Below, piece by piece: positions 51,654 through 60,249 of a DNA stretch of 64,000 nucleotides (positions are counted from its first letter, which is position 1; every line of letters begins with the position of its first letter). The position numbers and the translations under genes are program-made. Below the pieces are notes generated by a model that was given only the letters and a program-made list of their open reading frames with translations, was not told where the DNA came from and did no database searches. The stretch is from UBA822 sp036336795 (GTDB taxonomy: Bacteria; Gemmatimonadota; Gemmatimonadetes; Longimicrobiales; Gaopeijiaceae). Where the stretch lies: NCBI GenBank assembly GCA_036336795.1, contig JAYZFL010000022.1:1-64000 (forward strand). Direction: 5' to 3'.

Positions 51654-51675
51654 TCTATCCTCTATCGCTCAGCAC

Positions 51676-52161
51676 CTATTTCCACTCAAACATAAGGCGG
51701 GCACCCTTGATGTCGGCCAAAGGAACCCCTACCTCCGTACCATCTCCAAGCTTGAGCCGAGCCGTCGGCTCTGGTTCCGGCTCTAGCCCCAACAAATCCG
51801 CCTCCAAGCGTGAGGAACGCTCTGCGAGAACTTCATATCCCTCTACGATCACTGGTCTCCCCGCAAACCGTTCCCAATCCCGTACTCTCGTTAGTGGCCG
51901 CTCCACACCTGGTGAGGAAACCTCCAACACGTAGCGCTCTGGAAATTCATCTTGATCGTCCAACCACCGCTCCAGCTCGCGACTAACGTGAGCACAGTCG
52001 GCCACCGTCACCCCATATCCGATCTCCTCAATCCGATCCATCCGAATCCGGATGACCGGGCTGCTGCGGCCACCATGCCATTCAATTGAAACGAGCTCGA
52101 ATCCTAAATCGAAAAGCCGACTCTCAATCTTACGCTCGATCTCCGCCCTCAACGGAGCCAT
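51676..52161 (-). CDS. rimP: Ribosome maturation factor RimP
   Basis: 161 residues, family length. LFDLGFELVSIEWHGGRSSPVIRIRMD, the ADCAHVSRELERWLD helix, and YVLEVSSPGVERPLTRVRDWERFAGRPV are RimP signatures, with a C-terminal Sm-like domain. The ATG at 52161 is chosen because the frame further upstream runs through an intrinsic terminator. A 13-codon reading frame starting GTG after a strong GGAGG overlaps this start and could couple its translation. Confidence 0.94.
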   Translation of the reverse strand: MAPLRAEIERKIESRLFDLGFELVSIEWHGGRSSPVIRIRMDRIEEIGYGVTVADCAHVSRELERWLDDQDEFPERYVLEVSSPGVERPLTRVRDWERFAGRPVIVEGYEVLAERSSRLEADLLGLEPEPEPTARLKLGDGTEVGVPLADIKGARLMFEWK

Positions 52162-52206
52162 ATCACACCCACCGGACCACTCATGTTCACGCAAACCTCC
52201 GAGAAC

Positions 52207-52237
52207 AAAAAAGCGGGGGCGAACCACTCCCCCACTT
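52207..52237 (-). terminator. Intrinsic terminator or attenuator upstream of rimP
   Basis: On the minus strand AAGTGGGGG pairs with CCCCCGCTT (nine pairs with one G-U) around a 9-nt loop, followed by TTTTTTG. It lies 46 nt before the rimP ATG and about 30 nt past a candidate start of transcription, so it may attenuate the nus operon rather than only end the phasin-like gene. Confidence 0.88.
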
Positions 52238-52275
52238 CACAAATCACCGCAGCTGGCACGGTGCAAACGAAATGA

Positions 52276-52303
52276 AACCTAACGCAATGTCTTTATTCTT
52301 CAA
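52276..52303 (-). promoter_or_regulatory. Candidate promoter of rimP-nusA-infB operon
   Basis: TTGAAG (52298-52303) and TAGGTT (52276-52281) with a 16-nt spacer lie between the phasin-like gene and the terminator. Transcripts from it would meet the terminator after about 30-60 nt. Confidence 0.35.
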
Positions 52304-52339
52304 GACTTTGGCGGCTCCGGACCAGAGATCCTCAATCAG

Positions 52340-52747
52340 TCATTCGGCCTCCTTTATGTCCTCAGTTGGCACTGAAGTTTCATCAGGAAAAGTTGGGGCA
52401 TCATCAGTGTCAATACGCGCAGATCGCTCAAGACAAATCAGGCGTTCCTTGAGGTCTTCAACAACTGTCTTCAACGCTTCGAATTCCTTCTGTTTGACCA
52501 AGTCGAGCGCATCCTTCGCCTCTCCTGCTTTTGCTTGGGCCTTGTCGAGTGTCGTCCGTATGACCTCTTTGGCCCGCTCGGGTGTGAAATCCCCTCTATC
52601 CTTGGCCTCGTTCAAACTTTCTTCGATCGCATCCTTTAGAGCAGAGAGCATCCCGATACCTTGGCGGATCCCCTCGCTCAGACCTTCTCGGCGACTCGGT
52701 TCTTCCGGTTCCTGATTACTGGTTGAACCGTTTCTCTCGTTAGACAC
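52340..52747 (-). CDS. Phasin-like coiled-coil protein
   Basis: 135 residues from a GTG preceded by a perfect AGGAGG at 5 nt; a GTG two codons earlier lies inside that site. A polar N-terminus precedes GLSEGIRQGIGMLSALKDAIEESLNE, then RGDFTPERAKEVIRTTLDKAQAKAGE and a heptad-like helix (LDLVKQKEFEALKTVVEDLKERL). The tail is acidic. The plan resembles small phasin or polyhydroxyalkanoate-regulator family proteins, but no PHA genes are in view, so a general coiled-coil role is as likely. It follows murA by about 115 nt. Confidence 0.72.
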   Translation of the reverse strand: MSNERNGSTSNQEPEEPSRREGLSEGIRQGIGMLSALKDAIEESLNEAKDRGDFTPERAKEVIRTTLDKAQAKAGEAKDALDLVKQKEFEALKTVVEDLKERLICLERSARIDTDDAPTFPDETSVPTEDIKEAE

Positions 52748-52863
52748 GAACACCTCCTATTACAAAGACAGCAGACTCAGCCTGATCTCTAGGTACCGTG
52801 ACCGCTTTAGTTTCTCGAGCTCGGGTCATCCGATCGTGAAAAAACCCGTGACAAGGGGGTGCT

Positions 52864-54147
52864 CTACGGTGTCTCCACTCGCTCAATCTCCGCCCCTAGA
52901 GCCCGAAGTCGTTCGTCGATCCGTTCGTATCCTCGCTCAATCTGACGGATGTTCTGGATCCGACTTTTTCCTTCCGCTCCGAGAGCGGCAATCAAGAGAG
53001 CCATTCCCGCACGGATATCTGGGCTCTCGAGTACCGTACCCCGCAGTCGAGACGGGCCCACCACCACCGCTCTGTGTGGGTCGCACAGGATGATATTTGC
53101 ACCCATCGCAACCAGCTTGTCGGTGAAATACATGCGAGACTCAAACATCTTTTCGTGTATCAAGACAGTTCCGTTGGAGCAGACTGCACTCACTACTGCA
53201 ATCGAGGTGAGATCAGCCGGAAAAGCAGGCCAAGGACCGTCGTCAATCTTGGGCACTGCACCAAAAGAGTCACTAATGATCCGGCGCTCTCGATCGCCGT
53301 GCACTCGAAGAGAATCACCCTCCACCGTCACCTCAATCCCAAGTCTCCGAAACGCAAGGAGCGTGGAATCCATATGCTCGATCGGAGCGCCTTCGATCAC
53401 GATCTCACTCCCCGTGACTGAAGCCATACCAATAAACGACCCCGTCTCAATGTGGTCGTTTCCGACCCTGTAAGTAGCACCACCCAATTGACGAACGCCC
53501 GTCACACGCAGTCGATTCGTACCAATTCCTTCGATCTGGGCCCCCATTGCGTTAAGAAGATGGCAAAGATCTTGAACATGTGGCTCCGCCGCGGCATTCC
53601 GAAGAATCAACTCACCCTTTGCTAGGACGGCCGTCATAAGGGCATTTTCAGTAGCGGTGACGGAGGGCTCATCAAGAAACAAGTCCGCCCCGGAAAGTTC
53701 GGCGGCCTCAATCTCAAAACCACCGTTGAGCCGGACAGTAGCCCCCATCGCCTCGAATACCTGAAAGTGTGTGTCCATTCGGCGACGACCAATGACGTCA
53801 CCCCCCGGAGGTGGGAGAACCACCCGCCCAAAGCGAGCCAAAAGGGGTCCGGCGAGAAGTAATGACGCTCGAATGCGCTCAGCCAACGCCCGATCCACGT
53901 CCCCCGATATAACCGCAGATGAATCCACCGTGACCACATTTTGGTCGATCCAACAAACGTCTGCCCCAAGTGACGTGACAATCTCTAATAGGGTCTCTAC
54001 ATCTCTAATTCTGGGGATGTTCTCTAGTGTGACTGGATCGGACGTGAGAACGGTTGCAGCGATTGCCGGGAGGGCAGCGTTCTTGTTACCGGCAGGTCGA
54101 ATCACTCCTCTCAGCGGGCGACCACCTTCTACGACGAAGCTGGGCAT
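52864..54147 (-). CDS. murA: UDP-N-acetylglucosamine 1-carboxyvinyltransferase, Cys-to-Asp type
   Basis: The first committed step of peptidoglycan synthesis. The 427-residue EPSP-synthase-like fold starts FVVEGGRPLRGVIRPAGNKNAALP with the conserved Lys-Asn. The active-site loop reads PPPGGDVIGRRRMDTH: Asp117 stands where most enzymes have the Cys (C115 in E. coli) that fosfomycin alkylates. ETGSFIGMAS and the C-terminal RGTVLESPDIRAGMAL are typical. AAGGAGG precedes the ATG by 2 nt. It has its own extended -10 promoter candidate. Confidence 0.96.
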   Translation of the reverse strand: MPSFVVEGGRPLRGVIRPAGNKNAALPAIAATVLTSDPVTLENIPRIRDVETLLEIVTSLGADVCWIDQNVVTVDSSAVISGDVDRALAERIRASLLLAGPLLARFGRVVLPPPGGDVIGRRRMDTHFQVFEAMGATVRLNGGFEIEAAELSGADLFLDEPSVTATENALMTAVLAKGELILRNAAAEPHVQDLCHLLNAMGAQIEGIGTNRLRVTGVRQLGGATYRVGNDHIETGSFIGMASVTGSEIVIEGAPIEHMDSTLLAFRRLGIEVTVEGDSLRVHGDRERRIISDSFGAVPKIDDGPWPAFPADLTSIAVVSAVCSNGTVLIHEKMFESRMYFTDKLVAMGANIILCDPHRAVVVGPSRLRGTVLESPDIRAGMALLIAALGAEGKSRIQNIRQIERGYERIDERLRALGAEIERVETP

Positions 54148-54195
54148 GTCCTCCTTGCAGTCTCCCGAGTTATAGGCCTATTGTCCGGGGATGGT

Positions 54196-54204
54196 ATTCT
54201 ACCA
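54196..54204 (-). promoter_or_regulatory. Candidate extended -10 promoter of murA
   Basis: TGGTAGAAT on the minus strand (TG-n-TAGAAT) lies 48 nt upstream of the murA ATG, giving a short leader with a strong AAGGAGG. There is no good -35, as is common for extended -10 promoters. Confidence 0.4.
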
Positions 54205-54651
54205 GATCGGGCCAACATATTCCTCTGTCCCGTGGTGCAGCAACCGTTAGTCAATGGTTTCCTTCCCCCCATATACGGCACCTCCCTTCTCCACACCCCG
54301 TACAATACCAAGGTCGGGGAGTTCCCGAGATGGTTAGGCCCAAATCCGCAAGATTCCCGGTTGCACGAACCTAATGAGGTGCGTCTTCATGGTGGAGGAC
54401 TAAGGGCTCGGAGCCTTCTTATTAGACACGACGAGTTCACCCCAACCAGTCTGGGGTATTGTGCTTTGGGGTTATTCTTGAGGTATCATTATGTACATAA
54501 GCGATTATTCACCATGTACTTATAGTATTCTATTAAAGTATTATGATACAACCTGAAACTCTAGTTAAATCTACGAAAGGTGGGAAGGTCACTCTAAGCA
54601 CTTGGCCCGCCGACCTAGAACTGCAAGGCATGAGGCTTGTATCTTTTTATA
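54205..54651. other. Intergenic region with AT-rich inverted repeats
   Basis: About 450 nt between the divergent murA and membrane-protein genes, with no recognisable gene or tRNA. A hairpin ACCCCA/TGGGGT is at 54439-54457. From about 54470 the DNA turns strongly AT-rich. It holds a 10-bp palindrome TATGTACATA (54490-54499) and an imperfect inverted pair GTATCATTAT (54483-54492) and ATTATGATAC (54540-54549). TTCACC-17 nt-TATTAA (54508-54536) is a weak plus-strand promoter candidate. Confidence 0.5.
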
Positions 54652-55227
54652 ATGATCACGTATCCGCCTCTTCTTTCAGCCCGTTTACAAGAGGCCACGA
54701 CGACAGCCACGGCTGTAGCCCTTGACGTGGCAACTGATGTGTCCTTGATCATTCTCGCGGTGGCGGCAACCCTCCTCATGGTGGTGGTGATCGTCATCCT
54801 GACTCAACTCAAGAGACTCCTCGTTTCGCTACAGTCACAGGTCCAACCTGTGACCGATCGTGCGCGAGTAGCCGCCGAGAACGTAGAATACATCTCGGGA
54901 GTAGTGCGGGAAGATGTGCAGCGCGTTCACTCTTCGGTGGCAGGGCTCTCTGAACGGCTCAAGGACGCGTCGGTGCGCATGGAAGAGAGGGTTGAGGAAT
55001 TCAATGCCCTCATGGACACAGTGCAGAGTGAAGCAGAATCGGTATTCCTGGATACGGCTGCTGTCGTAGAGGGTGTTCGGGCCGGAGCCCGTGTCGTCGG
55101 AAACAGAGTGGCCCAAATACCCCTCGAAGAACACCCCGCAGAAGACCTTGAGGTACCGGATGTGAAGGATCAAAGCTCCGATGATACCGAAGGGACACAC
55201 ACCACAACCGAACCTGAGCCCATCTAG
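54652..55227 (+). CDS. DUF948-like membrane protein with coiled coil
   Basis: 191 residues. A single transmembrane helix (VSLIILAVAATLLMVVVIVIL, about 31-51) is followed by a cytoplasmic-type coiled coil (QVQPVTDRARVAAENVEYIS, RLKDASVRMEERVEEFNALM) and a disordered acidic tail (SSDDTEGTHTTTEPEPI). This is the plan of DUF948 or general-stress YtxG-like proteins. The start at 54652 is uncertain, with no clear ribosome-binding site; a GTG at VATDVSL just before the helix is possible. It is convergent with the UvrD-type helicase gene. Confidence 0.72.
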   Translation: MITYPPLLSARLQEATTTATAVALDVATDVSLIILAVAATLLMVVVIVILTQLKRLLVSLQSQVQPVTDRARVAAENVEYISGVVREDVQRVHSSVAGLSERLKDASVRMEERVEEFNALMDTVQSEAESVFLDTAAVVEGVRAGARVVGNRVAQIPLEEHPAEDLEVPDVKDQSSDDTEGTHTTTEPEPI

Positions 55228-55332
55228 AAAGATCTGGCACCTCGGGATGGGATGTGGCGGCACCCTACTTTCTGTGCGAAAGGGCAGACACGTTCTTCTC
55301 CACTCCGGAAAGCCCAAGGGTGCTTCTGACTC

Positions 55333-55392
55333 TCAGGGACCGAGTCGAGCCCGTTCGGCCATTTTGAGCACATCGTCATTAGTGATGGACAT
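55333..55392 (-). pseudogene. gatC: gatC N-terminal remnant
   Basis: Ten nt after the helicase stop, the minus strand reads MSITNDDVLKMAERARLGP and then TGA. The 19 residues match the start of GatC of the Asp/Glu-tRNA amidotransferase, for example the VLKMAE-ARLELTEEE pattern of other bacteria. The frame ends where the conserved L-x-EEE helix should continue, and neither the rest of gatC nor gatA follows; a converging gene occupies the space. A relic of a lost gatCA unit is inferred. The match is short and could be chance. Confidence 0.5.
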
Positions 55393-55402
55393 CGACGCTC
55401 AC

Positions 55403-57667
55403 TCAGTCGTAGCCGCGGCGGAGGCCTGCATAACGAACTAGTAACTTCTTGGACCCAATCGTATCGAAATGGACGGTCACCCTCAGATCCCGTCCGAACC
55501 CCGAGACTTCGCCTATTGTCCCCGAACCGAACGTGTCATGGAGAACTTGCTCTCCCTTCACGAAGCTTGGAAGATCCTGGTCGAAGTTGAGATCGAAATC
55601 GAGGTTCCCGTCCGGAGTCTGCGGATCAGGGGAATCATCTGACCTGTCCTTGTGTCCTTTCCTCGAATCATACCATTCGGCATGCCGTGGCGACGCAGGT
55701 GACGCGGCCTCACGTAGATGATCCGGAATCGACTCGACGAACGGGGAGAGACGCCCGAGCATCACCTGTCCAGCCCGACGCCGCTGGCGTGCCCATGTCA
55801 AGAATAGCTTGTTCTTCGCCCTGGTGATGCCAACATAAAAGAGCCGCCGCTCCTCCTCTAGTTCTGCGGAAGCGTCATAGGCTCTAAATAATGGAAAAAG
55901 TCCATCCTCCAGACCCGATATAAAGACCACAGGAAACTCAAGTCCTTTGGCGCTGTGAAGCGTCATTAGAGTCACAGCTTCTGCGTTGGGGTCGTGCCGG
56001 TCTACATCTTCAACTAGGGCCACCTGTTGAAGAAACAAGTCCAGCTCCGTGAAGTGACCTAACACGTCATCCGCAAATCTGTACATCAGCTCGGCGGTGT
56101 ACCCGTGTGCTCCCGCGATGAGTTCCCGAACGTTTTCCGCCCGGTCCTCCCCGTCGGGGCCCTCCTCTTCAAGGTGACGGAGTAGCTGCAATTCCTCCAA
56201 CAGGCTCTCCAATAGCTCGCCGACCTGCATCTGAGATGCTAGCGCCGAATACCTTTGGATCAGAAGGGAAAACGCGGTCAGTCCTCGCACACCACCTGCT
56301 GGAATCTCGGAGATCTCTTCGGCTCGGGTCCCGGCTTCGAGCAGGCTCACTTCTGCCACCTGCGCCCAGGAGATGAGACGTTCTATTGTCACTTTTCCGA
56401 TTCCACGCCTGGGATAGTTGACAACTCGCTCGAAGGCCACGGCGTCTAACGGATTAGAGATGAGCCGGAGATAGGCCAGAACATCCTGAATCTCGCGACG
56501 CTCGTAGAATCGGACCCCACCGACTATCTGGTAGGGCATCCCTCTCCTGCGAAAAGCATCTTCCAGGGCCCGAGATTGTGCGTTCGTCCGATACAGTATC
56601 GCGACGTCGGCATACGTCAGGACCGGATCCGACACCAATCGATCCTCAATCTGATCACCGATCCATCGGGCCTCATCGGTCTCTCCCGACGCAGCTGCCA
56701 GTGTGATCCGTTCGCCACCCACCCGATTAGTCCGTAACGTTTTGTCCTTTCTATCGAGATTTTCTGATATGACGGCATTGGCCGCCGCAAGGATTACATC
56801 TGTCGACCGATAATTCTGCTCCAAACGTACGACACGGGCTCCTGGGAAAGCGTCTTCGAAATCAAGGATGTTGCGGATGTCGGCCCCACGCCATCCGTAG
56901 ATACTCTGATCGTCATCGCCGACGACCATGAGATTTCGATGTTGTGATGCCAGCAATTCAACGAACCGGAACTGGGCCCGATTCGTATCCTGGTACTCGT
57001 CTATGAGAAGAAACTCGAATCGATCACGGTAGAAATCCAAGATCTGGGCATTTGCTTCAAACAGGTGCACGGGCTTGACCAGCAGGTCATCGAAGTCGAA
57101 CGCATTTTGAGTCTTAAGTGACTCCTGATAAGCCGGATAGACCATCGCGACGTTTCGAGCGAACGGGTCGAAACTATCTGCGTTTTCCTCAATGAACTGG
57201 TCGGGACCGATCAGTTCGTCTTTCGCTCCACTAATATGAGCTTGAATGGCTTTCGGACTCCACTGGCGTGAGTCAAGACCCACGGCTTCAGTTGCCTTCT
57301 TGATCGCCCTACGGCTCTGTTCAGCATTGAAGATCGTAAAGGTATGTGTCCATCCGAGAATCGGAGCGTGGCGTCGCAAAATCCTCGCTCCGATCGCATG
57401 GAACGTACCGGCCCACAGCCCAGTCGGCTCCGCTCCAAGGAGAGACAAGATCCGGTCCTGCATTTCTCTTGCGGCTTTGTTCGTAAAGGTAACGGCGAGG
57501 ATTCGATCAGCAGGGATGCCGTGTTCGTGGATGAGCTGAGCAATGCGCGTGGTGAGCACCCGCGTCTTTCCTGAGCCGGCCCCGGCCAAGACCAGGATCG
57601 GCCCTTCGAAATGCGAGACGGCTTCGCCTTGTTCCCTATTCAGACTCTCGAGGTAAGATGAAGACAT
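55403..57667 (-). CDS. UvrD/PcrA-type ATP-dependent DNA helicase
   Basis: A superfamily 1A 3'-5' helicase of 754 residues. Motif I is LAGAGSGKT (27-35), motif Ia VTFTNKAAREM, motif II LLIDEYQDTN, and motif III VGDDDQSIYGWRGAD. Motif IV is RLEQNYRST, motif V TLMTLHSAKGLEFPVVFISGLEDGLFP and motif VI RRLFYVGITRAKN. The C-terminal segment LPSFVKGEQVLHDTFGSGTI is the Tudor-like RNAP-contact domain of PcrA. Its role is in nucleotide excision repair, replication and transcription conflicts. UvrD and PcrA are not distinguished. Confidence 0.95.
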   Translation of the reverse strand: MSSSYLESLNREQGEAVSHFEGPILVLAGAGSGKTRVLTTRIAQLIHEHGIPADRILAVTFTNKAAREMQDRILSLLGAEPTGLWAGTFHAIGARILRRHAPILGWTHTFTIFNAEQSRRAIKKATEAVGLDSRQWSPKAIQAHISGAKDELIGPDQFIEENADSFDPFARNVAMVYPAYQESLKTQNAFDFDDLLVKPVHLFEANAQILDFYRDRFEFLLIDEYQDTNRAQFRFVELLASQHRNLMVVGDDDQSIYGWRGADIRNILDFEDAFPGARVVRLEQNYRSTDVILAAANAVISENLDRKDKTLRTNRVGGERITLAAASGETDEARWIGDQIEDRLVSDPVLTYADVAILYRTNAQSRALEDAFRRRGMPYQIVGGVRFYERREIQDVLAYLRLISNPLDAVAFERVVNYPRRGIGKVTIERLISWAQVAEVSLLEAGTRAEEISEIPAGGVRGLTAFSLLIQRYSALASQMQVGELLESLLEELQLLRHLEEEGPDGEDRAENVRELIAGAHGYTAELMYRFADDVLGHFTELDLFLQQVALVEDVDRHDPNAEAVTLMTLHSAKGLEFPVVFISGLEDGLFPLFRAYDASAELEEERRLFYVGITRAKNKLFLTWARQRRRAGQVMLGRLSPFVESIPDHLREAASPASPRHAEWYDSRKGHKDRSDDSPDPQTPDGNLDFDLNFDQDLPSFVKGEQVLHDTFGSGTIGEVSGFGRDLRVTVHFDTIGSKKLLVRYAGLRRGYD

Positions 57668-57718
57668 GGTCGAGTTGCAAGCTCAGAAATCAGCGGAAGT
57701 CTCGCGGATCAATCTCGA

Positions 57719-58933
57719 TCAAACCCGTGAGGCCGGAAGACGGATGTCAAAAATGGCTCCCCCTTCTTCGTTGTCCAAAAGGTGAATCCGGCCTTGGTGC
57801 GCCCGTTCGATGATCCGGCGAGAGAGTGCAAGGCCGACTCCCCAACCCCGATCCTTACCACTTACACCAGCGTCAAAAATCTTGTCGCGTAGCTCCGGAT
57901 CCACGCCAGGACCCGTATCTTGAATCCGAAGGTGGAGCCAGCCGGGCAAGCCCTTTCGGACCTTCATCCGGATCTCTCCCCCTTTCCCTGCCATCGCGTC
58001 CAAAGCGTTCTTGACGATGTTTTCAAGAGCCCACAAGAGGAGCACCTCACTGCCGAGAATTCTTGGCATACCCTTCGGAACATCCACAACTAAGAGCACA
58101 CCAGTAGTCAGCCGCGGGATACGCGCGTGAAGGTAGTTCTCGAGATCCCTAACGACGTCTCTGATATCCAATGACTCAAGCTCTGGATCTTGCCCGATCA
58201 ACTCGAAGCGGTGACTGATGCGCTCCAATTTCAACAGATCCTCTTCAATCCCTCCAGTGACCGTATCACCTTCTACGGCGCTAGGCCGCTCCTCCACCGG
58301 GAGACTCAATAACTCCAGCCAGCCCTGGAGTGAAGAAATCGGTGTCCCAAGTTGGTGGGCCAGTTCCCTTGCCATGGCAGTCCAAGCTTTATCTTGTTGC
58401 GCCCTTCTCTGAGCGCGGATAACCAGGAAACCGAGAATCGCCGTGATCAGCAAACCACTCGCTTGGAGCCACGGTACCCATTTGAGTCCGGAAAGCTGAG
58501 GAGTGTCCCCGAAATGAATCAGCGTGCCCCCAACACCTTGGATAGGCTCACGACCTGTAGCACTCAAGCGACGTACGAGGGCTTTAACTTGTTCTTGCCC
58601 ACCGAGAGTAAAAATATCAACGTCAAAAGGGAGGTTCTCCGCCGAGAGGATGCTGTCGTCTTGAGCCGTCCAAATCATTGGAATACCCGATTGGACGACT
58701 ACCTCTTGGAGCTCGAAGAGAGCTGTTTCAAAGCGCCTTTGGTCCCGCTCCACTCCACTGCCCTCCGATACTCCAGTATCCTGAATGAGTTCTTGAACGA
58801 GGCTGGACACTTCGGTCATCAATTCTTCATTTCTATGGAGTCCATCGACAATCGACTGAGTGTAAAGCAGATACCAGCCGAGCAAGGCGATAAACAGTAT
58901 GGCTAACGCTAACGGCCATTTGATGCGGATCAT
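57719..58933 (-). CDS. Membrane sensor histidine kinase
   Basis: 404 residues. Transmembrane helices near 5-24 and 155-173 flank a periplasmic sensor of about 130 residues with no recognised fold. There is no HAMP domain; the dimerisation helix follows directly with the phospho-acceptor His193 in ARELAHQLGTPISSL. The ATPase domain has N-box LENIVKNALDAM, G1 IQDTGPGVDPELRDKIFDAG and G2 GWGVGLALSRRII. A partner may be the frameshifted receiver 2 kb away, though serS and a lipoprotein gene lie between them. It is 37 nt downstream of serS. Confidence 0.93.
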   Translation of the reverse strand: MIRIKWPLALAILFIALLGWYLLYTQSIVDGLHRNEELMTEVSSLVQELIQDTGVSEGSGVERDQRRFETALFELQEVVVQSGIPMIWTAQDDSILSAENLPFDVDIFTLGGQEQVKALVRRLSATGREPIQGVGGTLIHFGDTPQLSGLKWVPWLQASGLLITAILGFLVIRAQRRAQQDKAWTAMARELAHQLGTPISSLQGWLELLSLPVEERPSAVEGDTVTGGIEEDLLKLERISHRFELIGQDPELESLDIRDVVRDLENYLHARIPRLTTGVLLVVDVPKGMPRILGSEVLLLWALENIVKNALDAMAGKGGEIRMKVRKGLPGWLHLRIQDTGPGVDPELRDKIFDAGVSGKDRGWGVGLALSRRIIERAHQGRIHLLDNEEGGAIFDIRLPASRV

Positions 58934-58970
58934 GGTGCGATCCCCTTGGTTTGAGCACTCACAGCTTTCA

Positions 58971-60248
58971 CTACGGTTGGATCGTCGAGAGGCCTATACG
59001 CTCTTGAAGAGCTTCGGGAACCCTCACAGTGCCGTCCAATTGTTGATAGGTCTCAAGAATCGCCACGATGAGCCGAGGGAGCGCCAGCGCTGAGCCGTTG
59101 AGTGTGTGTACAAATCGAGGCTTTTCTCCTGGAGTTGGACGGTAGCGCAGGCCGGCTCTTCGCGCCTGAAAGTCACCGAACGTACTGCAGCTCGAAACCT
59201 CCAACCACTGACGTACTCCCGGAGCCCAAACCTCAAGGTCGTAGGTCATTTCTGCGGAAAATCCCAGATCACCTGCAGCCAACGTCACTACTCGGTAATG
59301 GAGGTCCAATCGTTGGAGGATCGATTCCGCTTCCGCCGTGAGTTCGTCCAATGCTTTCCGACTACGCTCGGGAGTCTCGTACCGCACCAATTCCACCTTG
59401 TCGAACTGATGCAATCGAAGCAATCCTCTCGTGTCCGCTCCCGCCGCTCCCGCTTCACGGCGGAAACACGGGCTGTACGCTGTGTAACGAACCGGGAGGT
59501 CTTCCGCAGTCAGTAGTTCGTGAGCATGAAGATTTGTTACAGGCACTTCCGCCGTCGGGATGAGCCAGAGGTCATCTTTTTCGGTCTGGTAGGATTCGTC
59601 TGCGAACTTCGGGAGCTGTCCGGTAGCGGTGAGCGCGTCGCGAGTAACAAGATAGGGAACTCGAACTTCTGTGTACCCATGCTCCTTGGTGTGAATGTCA
59701 AGCATGAAGTCAATCAGGCATCTCTGGAGCCGAGCGCCCATGCCCTTTAACACAGGGAAACCCGATCCTGAAATCTTGGATCCGCGAGGAAGATCCAGAA
59801 TGTCCAGCTCACCAGCCAGATCCCAATGGGGCTTCGGCTCGAATGAGAAATCCGCTGGCATGCCCACCGTGCGTACAACCGCGTTATTCTCCTCTCCCCC
59901 CTCCGGAACTTCTTCCAGAGGCAGGTTAGGCGTAACAAGAAGGAGCTCCCGTATCCGTTTGTCGGCTCGAGCCACTTCGTCATCGAGGTCCGATATACGC
60001 TCTCCGACCCCTTTCATTTCCTCGATCAAGTCAGTGGCATCGGCTCCCTCTCGCTTGAGTTCGCCGATTCTCTTTGAAACCTCATTTCGCTGAGCTTTTA
60101 GGTCGTTAACCTCACTAAGTATTGAGCGCCTCACCTCATCCATTCCGAGGACTTCATCTACCGTTCCTACAAATCCGTCAGCATCTCGACGCGACAGAGC
60201 ACGGCTGACGACCTCACCCTCCGCCCGAAGTCTCCGAATGTCTAGCAC
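58971..60248 (-). CDS. serS: Serine--tRNA ligase
   Basis: A class II synthetase of 425 residues. The N-terminal coiled-coil arm (about 28-100, EVRRSILSEVNDLKAQRNEVSKRI) grips the long variable arm of tRNA-Ser. Motif 2 is YSPCFRREAGAAGADTRGLLRLHQF and motif 3 NGSALALPRLIVAILE. The GTG at 60248 is chosen because it begins LDIRRLRAEGE, the family N-terminus, and lies one base after the stop of the upstream lipoprotein gene. It also charges tRNA-Sec with Ser, the substrate of SelA in this window. Confidence 0.96.
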   Translation of the reverse strand: MLDIRRLRAEGEVVSRALSRRDADGFVGTVDEVLGMDEVRRSILSEVNDLKAQRNEVSKRIGELKREGADATDLIEEMKGVGERISDLDDEVARADKRIRELLLVTPNLPLEEVPEGGEENNAVVRTVGMPADFSFEPKPHWDLAGELDILDLPRGSKISGSGFPVLKGMGARLQRCLIDFMLDIHTKEHGYTEVRVPYLVTRDALTATGQLPKFADESYQTEKDDLWLIPTAEVPVTNLHAHELLTAEDLPVRYTAYSPCFRREAGAAGADTRGLLRLHQFDKVELVRYETPERSRKALDELTAEAESILQRLDLHYRVVTLAAGDLGFSAEMTYDLEVWAPGVRQWLEVSSCSTFGDFQARRAGLRYRPTPGEKPRFVHTLNGSALALPRLIVAILETYQQLDGTVRVPEALQERIGLSTIQP

Positions 60249-60249
60249 G

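Noticed and set aside
52838..52860. Terminator after murA (CCC..GGG then TTTTTT)
   Set aside because: The stem is only 3-4 bp, too weak to call despite the T-run.
54181..54525. 114-codon plus-strand frame in the murA upstream gap
   Set aside because: No start context, no motif or fold pattern, and it overlaps the murA promoter on the other strand.
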